A stretch of DNA of 64,000 bases from Ruegeria arenilitoris. Lineage in GTDB: Bacteria; Pseudomonadota; Alphaproteobacteria; Rhodobacterales; Rhodobacteraceae. Shown here one piece after another: positions 8,442-18,554 of this stretch (its first letter is position 1; the number at the start of each line of letters is the position of its first letter). Below the pieces are notes generated by a model that was not told where the DNA came from, did not search any database, and worked only from the letters and a program-made list of their open reading frames with translations. The DNA lies in assembly GCF_013031355.1 (NCBI RefSeq), contig NZ_WPZO01000005.1, forward strand, positions 248,001 through 312,000, given 5' to 3'. Both the position numbers and the translations under genes were made by a program.

Positions 8442-9206
8442 TTACCCCGTTACGACAACGCCGCCATCGACGGCCATACATTGCCCGGTCATCGCGCGGC
8501 TGGCGTCTGAGGCCAGGAATAAGGTCGGCGCAATCATGTCTTCAGGCGTCAGGTGTTCTTTCAGGCATTGGCGGTCCATATGCGCGGCCAGATCCTCGGG
8601 CGTGGCCCACATATCCAATTGTTTCTGCGTCAGAACCCAGCCCGGAGCCAGCGCATTAACCCGGATGTTCTGCGGCCCCAACTCGCGCGCCAAGGACCGC
8701 GTCATGCCCGTGATCCCGGCATTTGAGGTGGTGTAGATCGGATAGCCCGCATTGCCCATCATGTAGCTGATCGAGCTAAAATTGATGATCGCGCCCCCGT
8801 TTGTCATCTGCCGGGCGGCCTCCTGACAGGCGAAGTAATAGGCCTTGAGGTTCACCTCGATCATCCAATCCCAGAACTCGGTGGTGGTTTCTTCCAGCGA
8901 GTGGCGTTTGTCGTTGGCCGCGTTGTTGACCAGCACATTCAGCGGCCCATGCGCCTCGGCGGCTTCTTGCATGGTGGCGTGCAACAACTGGGTATCGGTC
9001 ATGTCGCCCTGCATGAACAGGGGCGCACGCCCGTGTTTGTCGCGCATTTCTTCGACGAAACCGCTGGCCTCAGAACGGCCAATGAACGCGACATTGGCCC
9101 CTTGCGCCATGAAACCATCCGTCAAGGCAGCGCCTACACCGGACCCACCGCCGGTGATATAGACCGAGGCTCCGTTGAGATCGTGGAAAGTGGCTGGTTG
9201 ATCCAT
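8442..9206 (-). CDS. SDR-family oxidoreductase, probable galactose 1-dehydrogenase, with altered catalytic lysine
   Basis: Classical short-chain dehydrogenase (254 aa). The cofactor motif is TGGGSGVG near residues 18-25 and the NNAA motif follows strand 4. The serine of the active site is present (INFSSIS) and the tyrosine sits 13 residues later, but the YxxxK motif reads YTTSN: the lysine is replaced by asparagine (codon at 8721-8723). Context between the dehydratase and dgoK suggests oxidation of D-galactose to the lactone. Whether the Asn form is active is an open question, so the substrate call is inference. It overlaps the dehydratase stop by 1 base. Confidence 0.85.
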   Translation of the reverse strand: MDQPATFHDLNGASVYITGGGSGVGAALTDGFMAQGANVAFIGRSEASGFVEEMRDKHGRAPLFMQGDMTDTQLLHATMQEAAEAHGPLNVLVNNAANDKRHSLEETTTEFWDWMIEVNLKAYYFACQEAARQMTNGGAIINFSSISYMMGNAGYPIYTTSNAGITGMTRSLARELGPQNIRVNALAPGWVLTQKQLDMWATPEDLAAHMDRQCLKEHLTPEDMIAPTLFLASDASRAMTGQCMAVDGGVVVTG

Positions 9207-10915
9207 CAGTGGCTCTCTCTGGTCACTAGGCGAGTGTCTTTGCCGACGAGGAAATCAAGGTCCGCGCCCTGATCGGCCTGCAGCACGTGGTCGATATAGA
9301 GTTTCGCGTAACCGCGGGTATAGTGCGGGTCATCCGGTTGCCACGCGGCGCGGCGGGCGTCCAGTTCCTTTTCATCCACCAACAACTCCAGCTCGCCCTT
9401 GCTGGCCGACACGCGGATGCGGTCGCCGGTTTTGACCAGCGCCAGCGTGCCGCCCGCTTGTGCTTCGGGGCTGACATGCAGGATGACAGTGCCATAGGCG
9501 GTGCCGGACATGCGCGCGTCCGAGATGCGGATCATGTCGCGGACACCTTCTTTCACCAGCTTGGCCGGGATCGGCATGTTGCCGACCTCGGGCATCCCAG
9601 GATAGCCCTTGGGGCCGCAGCCCTTGAGCACAAGAATGGTCTCGGGCGTGACCGGCAGGTCGTCGCGGTCGATATTGGCTTTCAGGTCTTCGATGTTTTC
9701 GAAAACGTAAACCTCGGCCTCGGTTTCCAACAATTCATCCGTTGCCGCCGAGGGTTTAACGATGGCGCCGTTCGGGGCCAGATTGCCTTTCAGAACCCGC
9801 AGGCCCGCAGCAGGTTTTACCGGATCGTTGAAGGGGCGGATGACGTCGGTGTTGAAACACTCGGCCCCTTCGTAATGGGCCGAGATATCTTTGTTCAGTA
9901 CAGTTTTGGCTGGGCGCAGGAAGGGTTTGAGTTCGTTCAGAACGACCGGCACGCCGCCTGCATAACAGAAATCTTCCATCAGGTACTTGCCCGAAGGCAT
10001 ACAGTTCACCAGCAACGGAACTTCCGAGCCGATCTCGAAATCCTTCAGCGTCAGGTCCACGCCCACACGACCCGCCAGCGCCAGCAGATGAACCACCGCA
10101 TTGGTCGATCCACCCACGGCGGCGTTGGTCAGAATGGCATTTTCGAACGCTTCCTTGGTCAGGATGTCCGAGGGTTTCAGGTCTTCGTCCACCATCTCGA
10201 CAATCCGCTTGCCGGTCAGATGCGCCAGCGCCATGCGGCGGGCGTCGACAGCAGGCAGCGCGGCGTTGGTGGGCAAGGACATGCCCATCGCTTCGACCAG
10301 CGAAGCCATGGTCGAGGCTGTGCCCATCGTCATGCAGACACCTGCGCTGCGGGACATGCCGGATTCGGCGTTCATGAAGTCCTGCAGGGTCATCTCCCCG
10401 GCGCGGACGGCCTCTGAGAATTTCCACACATCCGTGCCCGAACCGATATCCTGCCCGCGATATTTCCCATTCAGCATCGGGCCGGAGCTGACGACGATGG
10501 ACGGCAGATCGACCGAGGCTGCGCCCATCAACTGACCCGGCGTGGTCTTGTCACACCCACCCAGCAGAACGACGCCATCGATGCCATAGGCGCGGATCGA
10601 CTCTTCGACATCCATGGCCAGCAGGTTGCGGAACAGCATGGCGGTGGGTTTCATCTGAGTCTCGCCCAGTGACATGACCGGGAACTCGACGGGGAAGCCT
10701 CCGGCCTCCCACACCCCGCGTTTCACGCCCTCGGCCAGATCGCGCAGACCCGAATTGCAGGGGGTGAGTTCCGACCAAGTGTTGCAGATGCCAATAATGG
10801 GGCGTCCGTCAAAGGCGTGATCGGGAAAACCCTGGTTCTTCATCCACGAGCGGTGAATAAACCCGTCCTTGTCGAGCTTTCCATACCAATGCTGTGAACG
10901 GCGTTTCTTGGTCAT
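9206..10915 (-). CDS. IlvD/Edd family dehydratase (probable galactonate dehydratase)
   Basis: Iron-sulfur sugar-acid dehydratase (569 aa) of the IlvD/Edd family, in the L-arabonate/xylonate dehydratase branch. Probable cluster cysteines are in GICNTWSE, LLGGCDKTTPG and SAGVCMTMGTAST. The conserved GGSTNAVVHLLA and DARMSGTAYGTV segments are present. In this operon it should convert galactonate to 2-keto-3-deoxygalactonate, replacing the enolase-superfamily DgoD of enterics. The specificity is inferred from dgoK/dgoA downstream; arabonate or fuconate are alternatives. Confidence 0.88.
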   Translation of the reverse strand: MTKKRRSQHWYGKLDKDGFIHRSWMKNQGFPDHAFDGRPIIGICNTWSELTPCNSGLRDLAEGVKRGVWEAGGFPVEFPVMSLGETQMKPTAMLFRNLLAMDVEESIRAYGIDGVVLLGGCDKTTPGQLMGAASVDLPSIVVSSGPMLNGKYRGQDIGSGTDVWKFSEAVRAGEMTLQDFMNAESGMSRSAGVCMTMGTASTMASLVEAMGMSLPTNAALPAVDARRMALAHLTGKRIVEMVDEDLKPSDILTKEAFENAILTNAAVGGSTNAVVHLLALAGRVGVDLTLKDFEIGSEVPLLVNCMPSGKYLMEDFCYAGGVPVVLNELKPFLRPAKTVLNKDISAHYEGAECFNTDVIRPFNDPVKPAAGLRVLKGNLAPNGAIVKPSAATDELLETEAEVYVFENIEDLKANIDRDDLPVTPETILVLKGCGPKGYPGMPEVGNMPIPAKLVKEGVRDMIRISDARMSGTAYGTVILHVSPEAQAGGTLALVKTGDRIRVSASKGELELLVDEKELDARRAAWQPDDPHYTRGYAKLYIDHVLQADQGADLDFLVGKDTRLVTRESH

Positions 10916-10928
10916 TCGCGGAGCCCTT

Positions 10929-12269
10929 TCAAGCGGCTTTGGCGGGCTGGCACCAGTCAGGCAGCCAGTCTGAATGTGCGGTAAGAAGGTCTGTCACCAG
11001 ATTACGGATCTGGCGCAGGTCCAACTCGGCGGCGGTGTGCGGGTCCATCATGGCGGCGTGATAGATGTATTCCGGGTTTTGGTCGACCAGCGCGCGCACG
11101 GTCAATTCCTGCACGTTGATCTGTGTCCGCATCAGGGCAATCAGCTGCGGTGGGATATCGGTGACGACTGAGGGTTGCACGCCATTGCTGTCCACCAGGC
11201 ACGGCGTTTCCACCGCCGCACCCAAGGGCAGCTGCGGGATTTGTCCAGTGTTCGGCAGGTTACCATAGGCCACATAGGGCGTGTCGGTGACGATGGCGTT
11301 CATCAGGTCGGCAGCAAACTCGTGGCTGCGGATCACCTCGATATCGCGCCCGTCGGTCAGGGTTTTGGCCTGTTCCTTCCAGTTGGCGACCTGTTCGATG
11401 CAACGAGTGGGGTATTCGTCCAGCGGGATCGAGAAATGTTCTATCAGATCCTGCCGTCCGTCCTTGATGAACCACGGGACGTATTCGGCCAGATGCTCGG
11501 AGCTTTCGGTGCAGAAATAGCCGAGATGGTCCATCACCTCGTATCGCACCTTGTTGGGGCAGCGCGGCATCAGCAGCGGGGCCTTTGGGATCTGGCCGCC
11601 GGCATAACCTTGCCGCAGCGCAGGGTAGAGGTCGCGCCCCTGATGTTCCAGTTTCAGAAAAAAGGCGACGTGATTGACGCCAGCGACCTTGTAACGGAAC
11701 TCATCCTTGGGAAGGTCAAGGTCATGCGCCAATTCCTCGACCGTGTTCTGGACCGAGTGGCAAAGGCCAACATGTTTCAGCGAAGGGAACTGCTCGGCCA
11801 GGGCCCAGGTGTTGATCGCCATCGGGTTGACGTATTGCAGCAGCGTCGCATTCGGGCACAATTGCATCATGTCGCGCGCCACGTCCCACAGAACCGGAAC
11901 CGTGCGCAGACCGCGCATGATGCCTCCGACACCCAACGTATCAGCGATGGTCTGGCGCAGGCCGTATTGTTTGGGGATTTCGAAATCGGTGATCGTGCAA
12001 GGATCGTACCCGCCGACCTGAAAGGCGGTGATCACGAAATCGGCGCCGTCCAGTGCTGCGCGGCGGTCGGTGTGGGTGGTGACGGTTGCTCCGGTTCCAA
12101 CCGAACGGATCATGGCGCGGGCCACAGCTTCGCTTTCGGCCAGACGCTCGGGGTCGATATCCATCAAGGCGAAATGGCTGTCGGCCAGAGCGGGGGTCAG
12201 CAGAGCGTCGCCCACGATGTTCTGCATGAAGATCGTGGAGCCCGCTCCGATAAAGGTGATCTTTGTCAT
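10929..12269 (-). CDS. Alpha-galactosidase, glycoside hydrolase family 4
   Basis: NAD- and Mn-dependent glycosidase (446 aa) of the MelA type. The dinucleotide motif GAGST is at residues 8-12, VNPM at 147-150, and the metal-ligand cysteine in GLCHSVQ at about C170, followed by GVNHVAFF with the metal-ligand histidine. The family uses a redox-elimination mechanism in the cytoplasm. With the GH42 enzyme at the operon's end, the cluster can release galactose from both alpha- and beta-galactosides. It lies 13 bases upstream of the dehydratase gene. Confidence 0.92.
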   Translation of the reverse strand: MTKITFIGAGSTIFMQNIVGDALLTPALADSHFALMDIDPERLAESEAVARAMIRSVGTGATVTTHTDRRAALDGADFVITAFQVGGYDPCTITDFEIPKQYGLRQTIADTLGVGGIMRGLRTVPVLWDVARDMMQLCPNATLLQYVNPMAINTWALAEQFPSLKHVGLCHSVQNTVEELAHDLDLPKDEFRYKVAGVNHVAFFLKLEHQGRDLYPALRQGYAGGQIPKAPLLMPRCPNKVRYEVMDHLGYFCTESSEHLAEYVPWFIKDGRQDLIEHFSIPLDEYPTRCIEQVANWKEQAKTLTDGRDIEVIRSHEFAADLMNAIVTDTPYVAYGNLPNTGQIPQLPLGAAVETPCLVDSNGVQPSVVTDIPPQLIALMRTQINVQELTVRALVDQNPEYIYHAAMMDPHTAAELDLRQIRNLVTDLLTAHSDWLPDWCQPAKAA

Positions 12270-12292
12270 TGAGGCAAACCTCTGGTTTGACG

Positions 12293-13141
12293 TTATTTTA
12301 CGGCACCGAGGGTCAGGCCCGCGATGAAGTGCTTCTGCATGAGGAAGAACATGGCCACCGGCGGCAAGGCCGCGACGATAGAGCCGGCGCTCATCAACTG
12401 ATAGGCGGCGCGGAACTGGGCGTTGAAGCTGGTGATCCCTGCGGTGACAGGTTGGCTTTCAGCGCCTTGGGTCAGGACCACGGCCCAAAAATAGTCGTTC
12501 CAGATGAAGGTGAAGATTAGAACGCTGAGCGCCGCAATCGCCGGTTTCATCAGCGGCAGGACCACGTACCAGAAGATGCGCCATTCGCTGATGCCTTCGA
12601 CGCGGGCGGCCTCGATCAGTTCAAAGGGCAGCGCGCGGATGAAGTTACGCATGAACAGCGTGCAGAACCCGGTCTGGAAGGCGATGTGGAACAGAACCAG
12701 GCCGGTTTTGGTGTTGTAGAGGCCCAGTTGCAGGGTCAGATCGCGCACCGGAACCATCAGGATCTGGAAGGGCACGAAATTACCTGCCACGAACATGAAG
12801 AAGATCCAGAGGTTCGATTTGAATTTATAGATGCCGAGTGCGAAACCGGTCATGCAGCTGAGCGCCACTGCTCCGATTACTGTCGGTATGGTGATCAGGA
12901 ACGAGTTCAACAAATACCGTGGCATGTCCGAGTTGAAGAATACCTGCCCATAGTTGAACGCACCCTCAAAGCTGGACGGCATACCCCAGTAGTTTGCATT
13001 GGTGAAATCCGCCGCCGGTTTGACCGAGAACAGGGCGACCGCCAGGAGGGGTCCGAGCCAGAGCAGCAAGGCCAGCGGCAACATGGCCTGATAGCTGATT
13101 TGCGCCGCGCGGGATTGTTTTTCGATGGGCTTGGGAAACAT
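12293..13141 (-). CDS. Carbohydrate ABC transporter permease, MalG-like
   Basis: Inner-membrane permease (282 aa) of the CUT1 sugar-importer family, with about six membrane segments. The EAA-loop reads EAARVEGISEWRIFWYVVLP. The C-terminus (HFIAGLTLGAVK) matches the canonical MalG/UgpE ending. It pairs with the permease gene one base upstream, and the ATPase is probably the msmK/ugpC-like gene on the other side of the regulator. Confidence 0.93.
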   Translation of the reverse strand: MFPKPIEKQSRAAQISYQAMLPLALLLWLGPLLAVALFSVKPAADFTNANYWGMPSSFEGAFNYGQVFFNSDMPRYLLNSFLITIPTVIGAVALSCMTGFALGIYKFKSNLWIFFMFVAGNFVPFQILMVPVRDLTLQLGLYNTKTGLVLFHIAFQTGFCTLFMRNFIRALPFELIEAARVEGISEWRIFWYVVLPLMKPAIAALSVLIFTFIWNDYFWAVVLTQGAESQPVTAGITSFNAQFRAAYQLMSAGSIVAALPPVAMFFLMQKHFIAGLTLGAVK

Positions 13142-13142
13142 C

Positions 13143-14066
13143 TCAGTGCCCCCTTTCTTCGCGGTACATCGACCACAGGAAATAGGCGATGAAGCAGAGC
13201 ATGATCAGGAACAGGACCACCGCGATGGCGGCACCGTATCCCATGCGGAAGCCGTATTCGGACAGGGCGACCTCGAACATGTAATAGGCCAGCACGCGGG
13301 ATGAGCCGAACGGCCCGCCCTGGGTCATGATCGAGATCAGGTCGAAGCTGCGCAACGCGCCGATGATGGTCACAACAAAGGCGATGAAGGTCGCGGGGCG
13401 CAGTTGTGGCAGGATGATGTGCCACAGCATCCGCAGGCCCTTGGCGCCGTCCAGGCGTCCAGCCTCGATCTGTTCGGGGTCCACGGCGTTCAGGCCGGTC
13501 AGGTACAGGATCATGCAATAGGCTGTCTGCGGCCAGAGACCGGCGAAGATGATGCCGTAGGTGACAAAGCGTTCGTCGCCCAAGACATTCAGCGGGCCCA
13601 TGCCGAAGAGGCTGAGGAATTCGTTTAGCAGGCCAAAGGTCGGATCATAGAACCAGGTGAACACGAGGCCGACGACGACCTGTGAGATCACGAAGGGAAA
13701 GAAAAACAGCGACTTATACAGGCGGATGCCCCAGACCGTCTGGTTTAGGAACAACGCAATGAACAAGCCCGCCGGGATCGCTGCCAGATACAGGATCAGC
13801 CAGATCAGGTTGTTTTTGAGCGAGGTGTAAAACGCATCTCGGTCCACCCATTCCCAATAGAGGTCTTCGTAGTTTCTGAACCCGACATATTCGGCAGCCC
13901 CTAGCCCGTCCCATTCGTACAGAGACAGATTGAAGGATTGGAATACCGGGATGATCACATAGACCATGAAGAACAGCAGGCCGGGGGCCAGAAACAGCCA
14001 GGGCGCGATGCGCTGTTGATTTCTGTGGAACCAGCTTTCCTGTTCGGGGGCTTCAACGGCTGACAT
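13143..14066 (-). CDS. Carbohydrate ABC transporter permease, MalF/UgpA-like
   Basis: Partner permease (307 aa) of the CUT1 importer. It has an N-terminal segment with WLFLAPGLLFFMVYVIIP, a periplasmic loop and the EAA-type loop EAGRLDGAKGLRMLWHIILP. It is separated from the binding-protein gene by a 98-base spacer holding two hairpins, and is followed by the MalG-like permease after one base. Confidence 0.93.
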   Translation of the reverse strand: MSAVEAPEQESWFHRNQQRIAPWLFLAPGLLFFMVYVIIPVFQSFNLSLYEWDGLGAAEYVGFRNYEDLYWEWVDRDAFYTSLKNNLIWLILYLAAIPAGLFIALFLNQTVWGIRLYKSLFFFPFVISQVVVGLVFTWFYDPTFGLLNEFLSLFGMGPLNVLGDERFVTYGIIFAGLWPQTAYCMILYLTGLNAVDPEQIEAGRLDGAKGLRMLWHIILPQLRPATFIAFVVTIIGALRSFDLISIMTQGGPFGSSRVLAYYMFEVALSEYGFRMGYGAAIAVVLFLIMLCFIAYFLWSMYREERGH

Positions 14067-14097
14067 GCGGATACTCGAGGGTTTTGGTCAAAGGAGT

Positions 14098-14158
14098 AAG
14101 ACGGGTTAGCACCCGCCTTACGCAGGTTTGGGTGCAGGCCGGGCTTGAGCCCGGCCTG
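14098..14158 (-). other. Two tandem mRNA hairpins between sugar-binding protein and permease genes
   Basis: Two inverted repeats lie in the 98-base spacer. One is a 10-bp perfect stem with TTGA loop (CAGGCCGGGC / GCCCGGCCTG, 14135-14158); the other is a 9-bp stem with one G.U pair (14098-14119). Neither has a T-run on the minus strand. In importer operons such elements commonly protect the binding-protein mRNA end, giving receptor excess; applied here this is inference. Confidence 0.5.
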
Positions 14159-14164
14159 ACCGGT

Positions 14165-15424
14165 TTAGTTGTCGTAGATACGCTGACGGGCGCGTTCCAG
14201 TTTGGACAGGATGCGGTCGGCGTTGTCCGGCTTGACCATGAACTCCTGGAAGCCTTCCATCGACACTTTGGCCATTTCCGCAGGCGCATCGCGGTCCCAG
14301 AATTGAGCGACGCCACCGGGGCTGTTAGAAGACAGCATGGTGAAGCCCTGTTGCAGGAACTTGTCGTCATCCACTGCAGATTGTGCGTTCACAGGCAGCT
14401 GGCCGAGGTTTGCGCCATTGTTGATCTCGGTCTGTTCATCCGGTGAAACGGCAAAGCGCAGGAACTCTCGTGCGGCTTCTTTGTTCGAGGCGTTGGCCGG
14501 GATGTGGAACGTATCGGTCGGGGCATCTTCGGCCAGTTCGACATCGGGGTTGATGGCGACGAACTGGTAGAAATCCAGTTGATCGTCGGTCAGGCCAGCT
14601 TCGCGCAAGGGTGCAACAGCAAAGTTGCCCATCAGATAGGCCGCGGCTTCACCGTTGACCATGAAGGGCAGGGCTTCTTGCCAGCTATAGGTCTGGTGGT
14701 TGTCGATGAACGCACCCATGTCGATCAGCTGTTTCCAGTTGGCGAAGGTCTGCTTGACCCGGTCGTCTTCCCAGCTGATTTCGCCATTGGCGAGCTGGTT
14801 GTGGAAGTCGAACCCGTTGGTGCGCATGTTCAGGTAGTCGAACCAGCCACCGGCGGTCCACAGGAACTTGGTGCCGATGGTATAGCAGGCACGGCCCGAA
14901 TCGACGATCTTCTGGCAGTTGGCTAGTTCTTCTTCCCATGTGGTCGGCTCGGTTAGGCCCAGCTCATCAAAGATGTCTTTGCGGTAGTAAACACCCCACT
15001 GGTAGTAGGTATAGGGCACGCCCCACTGCTTGCCGTCGATGGTCATCGCGCCTTTGGTCGAAGCCAGGTTGTCGGCAATCTCAGGTTCGGCCCATAGGTC
15101 CGAGACGTCTTCGAAGAGTCCAGCTTCGACATAGGGCTTCATCCGGTTGGCTGCATACCATGTCGCAACATCCGGCGTGTCGGCTGTCAGGAAGTTGCGG
15201 ATTTGCGTCTTGTAGGCCTCGCGGTCGATCACGGTGGTTTCGATCTCCAGCCCCGGGTGCTTGGCCGCGAACCGCTCGATCATCGCTTCCATCGTCGCGC
15301 GCGGCGCCGGGTTCGATGTGTCGAGAAAGATTCTCAGCTCGCCGGTCAGCTCGGCCGCAACAGGTGCGGCAAGTGCCACACTGGCCACCAGCGCCGCTGC
15401 TGTGCGCTTGAACATGGAATGCAT
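14165..15424 (-). CDS. Sugar ABC transporter substrate-binding protein (galactoside importer)
   Basis: Periplasmic receptor (419 aa) of the CUT1 family. The signal peptide is about residues 1-24 (FKRTAAALVASVALAAPVAA, cleavage near AAPVAAE). The mature part begins LTGELRIFLDTSN, and the long two-lobe fold carries a tryptophan/tyrosine-rich middle region (WGVPYTYYQWGVYYR) expected to stack on sugar rings. It is the first gene of the minus-strand operon, divergent from an IclR regulator. Substrate inferred: alpha/beta-galactosides, from the glycosidases in the operon. Confidence 0.93.
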   Translation of the reverse strand: MHSMFKRTAAALVASVALAAPVAAELTGELRIFLDTSNPAPRATMEAMIERFAAKHPGLEIETTVIDREAYKTQIRNFLTADTPDVATWYAANRMKPYVEAGLFEDVSDLWAEPEIADNLASTKGAMTIDGKQWGVPYTYYQWGVYYRKDIFDELGLTEPTTWEEELANCQKIVDSGRACYTIGTKFLWTAGGWFDYLNMRTNGFDFHNQLANGEISWEDDRVKQTFANWKQLIDMGAFIDNHQTYSWQEALPFMVNGEAAAYLMGNFAVAPLREAGLTDDQLDFYQFVAINPDVELAEDAPTDTFHIPANASNKEAAREFLRFAVSPDEQTEINNGANLGQLPVNAQSAVDDDKFLQQGFTMLSSNSPGGVAQFWDRDAPAEMAKVSMEGFQEFMVKPDNADRILSKLERARQRIYDN

Positions 15425-15459
15425 GGTTTCCTCCCTTAGCTTCCATTTTTACTTTTTAA

Positions 15460-15476
15460 GTTCCAAATAATGAAAC
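15460..15476. promoter_or_regulatory. Candidate IclR operator in the divergent galactoside promoter region
   Basis: A 17-base imperfect inverted repeat, GTTCC-N7-GAAAC (four of five positions symmetric), lies in the AT-rich 149-base region between the binding-protein gene and the IclR gene. Position and symmetry fit an IclR-type operator; assignment to this regulator is inference. Confidence 0.3.
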
Positions 15477-15573
15477 CGTGTTTTACATATTGAAAACTAC
15501 ACATCGACTCGGTTAGTCTTGTCAAGACCCTCGTTGCAATGGCGATGGGTTAAAGGGAGGAGAACAGGCGCCC

Positions 15574-16380
15574 GTGGCTGGTGACGGAACAATAGGAAAA
15601 GCATGTGATGTGCTGGATCAGGTGGCGGCTTTTGCCCGCCCGGTCCGATTCGCCGAATTGCTGGAAAGCAGCGATTTTCCCAAAGCGACGCTGTATCGGT
15701 TTCTGCAGACGCTGACCAATCAGGGGATGCTGTCATATGACCCCGATCGGCAGACATACGCACCGGGATTGCGATTGGTGCGGCTGGCCCATGCGGCGTG
15801 GACGCAAAGCTCGCTGGCTCCGATTGCGCGTCCGTTTCTGGACGCGCTCAGCCGGGAAACCGGGGAAACGGTGCATCTGGCGCAGCTCGATTCCAGCCAG
15901 GTGCTGTATGTCGATAAGCGCAACGCCGCCCAGCCAATCGAGATGTATTCGCAGGCCGGAAAGGTTGGCCCGGCCTATTGCACCGGCGTCGGCAAGGCGA
16001 TGATGGCGTTTCTGGATGAGGCCGCGCTGGACCGCGCCGTGTCGCAGCAAAGCTATCACCGGTTTACCGACAAGACCCTGACATCTGAGGCGGCGTTGCG
16101 GGCCGACCTCGAACTGATCCGCAGCCGGGGTTACGCCATCGACGATGAAGAGCACGAACCCGGCATCATCTGCATTGCCTGTCCGATCCTGACCTCGGGC
16201 GGGCGGATGCTGGGGGCGATTTCCGTGACCGGATCGACCGAGCGGATGAATTTCGAACAATTGGAAACCTGGGTTCCCCGAGTTCGCCGCGTGGCCGAAC
16301 AGATCGGAGCCGAAGCACAGGCCTGGCGGTTCCCTGAGACCCGCCCAAGCGCCGAAACAGACAGGATGCAAGCGACATGA
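15574..16380 (+). CDS. IclR family transcriptional regulator of the galactoside cluster
   Basis: The N-terminal winged helix-turn-helix (about residues 5-65, with KATLYRFLQTLTNQGML as the recognition part) is followed by a C-terminal ligand-binding IclR domain; 268 aa. A GTG start is used, preceded by AGGGAGGAG. It is divergent from the sugar-binding protein operon and overlaps the ATPase start by 4 bases (ATGA), so it is co-transcribed with the transporter ATPase. Likely controls both directions, with galactonate or a pathway intermediate as effector (inferred). Confidence 0.9.
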   Translation: MAGDGTIGKACDVLDQVAAFARPVRFAELLESSDFPKATLYRFLQTLTNQGMLSYDPDRQTYAPGLRLVRLAHAAWTQSSLAPIARPFLDALSRETGETVHLAQLDSSQVLYVDKRNAAQPIEMYSQAGKVGPAYCTGVGKAMMAFLDEAALDRAVSQQSYHRFTDKTLTSEAALRADLELIRSRGYAIDDEEHEPGIICIACPILTSGGRMLGAISVTGSTERMNFEQLETWVPRVRRVAEQIGAEAQAWRFPETRPSAETDRMQAT

Positions 16381-17435
16381 CGGGTGTGACTTTGAACCAG
16401 GCGATCAAGCGGTATGGCGAGACGCAGGTAATTCACGGCATTGATCTGGAAATCGAGGATGGAGAGTTCTGCGTCTTCGTCGGCCCCTCGGGCTGCGGCA
16501 AGTCTACCTTGCTGCGGATGATCGCGGGGCTTGAAGAGACCACCGAAGGGCAAATTCATATCGGCGCGCGTGACGTGACTCATATGGACCCGGCCAAGCG
16601 TGGCGTGGCGATGGTTTTTCAGACCTATGCGCTGTACCCGCATATGAGCGTGGCTGAAAACATGGGCTTTGGTCTGCGCATGAACGGAGTTGCTAAATCC
16701 GAGATCGACCAGAAGGTGCAGCAGGCGTCGAATATCCTGAAGCTGGATCAGTATCTCAAGCGCAAACCCAAAGCGCTGTCTGGTGGTCAACGTCAGCGTG
16801 TGGCTATCGGACGGGCGATTGTCAGGGGGCCTGAGGTGTTTCTGTTCGACGAACCTCTGTCCAATCTCGACGCAGAACTGCGTGTCGAGATGCGGGTTGA
16901 GATCGCGCGTCTGCACAATGAGATCGGCGCCACGATGATCTATGTGACCCATGATCAGGTCGAGGCGATGACGATGGCTGACAAGATCGTGGTGCTGCGC
17001 GATGGTCGAATCGAACAGGTCGGCGCGCCGATGGATCTGTATCGCGATCCGGACAACCGGTTCGTGGCGGGGTTCATCGGCTCTCCGGCGATGAATTTCC
17101 TTGAATGCGACTATGCGGACGGCAAGGTTTCGCATCCGGCGCTTGGCGCACCATTGGAAGTGGCGGCCAACGTGCCGGCAGGGCAGAGCAAAGTCACGCT
17201 GGGTATCCGCCCGGAGCACATCGAGATCGACCGCGCGGGCGACACCTGCACCGTTGATCTGACCGAGGCGCTAGGCGGGGTGAGCTATTCATACCTGCTG
17301 ACGCCGAATGGCGACAAGCTGATCGTTGAAGAGCGAGATGACCAGCGCAGCAAACAAGGCGATCGAATCGGCCTTGTCGTTCGCTCGGAGCGGGCAATGT
17401 TGTTCGATCCGGAGACCGGCCAGCGGTTCCGGTAA
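16377..17435 (+). CDS. Sugar ABC transporter ATP-binding protein, UgpC/MsmK-like
   Basis: ATPase subunit (352 aa) with Walker A GPSGCGKST at 36-44, LSGGQ at 134-138, the LFDEPLSNLD Walker B/D-loop and the YVTHDQ switch. A C-terminal TOBE/MalK-like regulatory region follows (GIRPEHIEI). The minus-strand galactoside operon has two permeases and a receptor but no ATPase, so this protein completes that importer. It is co-transcribed with the IclR gene. Confidence 0.93.
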   Translation: MTGVTLNQAIKRYGETQVIHGIDLEIEDGEFCVFVGPSGCGKSTLLRMIAGLEETTEGQIHIGARDVTHMDPAKRGVAMVFQTYALYPHMSVAENMGFGLRMNGVAKSEIDQKVQQASNILKLDQYLKRKPKALSGGQRQRVAIGRAIVRGPEVFLFDEPLSNLDAELRVEMRVEIARLHNEIGATMIYVTHDQVEAMTMADKIVVLRDGRIEQVGAPMDLYRDPDNRFVAGFIGSPAMNFLECDYADGKVSHPALGAPLEVAANVPAGQSKVTLGIRPEHIEIDRAGDTCTVDLTEALGGVSYSYLLTPNGDKLIVEERDDQRSKQGDRIGLVVRSERAMLFDPETGQRFR

Positions 17436-17460
17436 CCATCACACAGCGCCCCAATTCAAA

Positions 17461-17492
17461 CGCGCCGATCCCGCGATCCGGCGCGTTTTTTC
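17461..17492 (+). terminator. Rho-independent terminator after the ATPase gene
   Basis: An 8-bp stem (ACGCGCCG / CGGCGCGT) is followed by six T residues, 25 bases after the ATPase stop. Confidence 0.85.
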
Positions 17493-17594
17493 TTGGCTTC
17501 AATTTTTCTGGATTTTGTATCCAATATCCGTTATGGCAATTTGAAAGGGCCCATTCCGCCCGTCCTGACCCTGCATTTTCAAAGGATAGATCCG

Positions 17595-18544
<950 letters not shown>

Positions 18545-18554
<10 letters not shown>

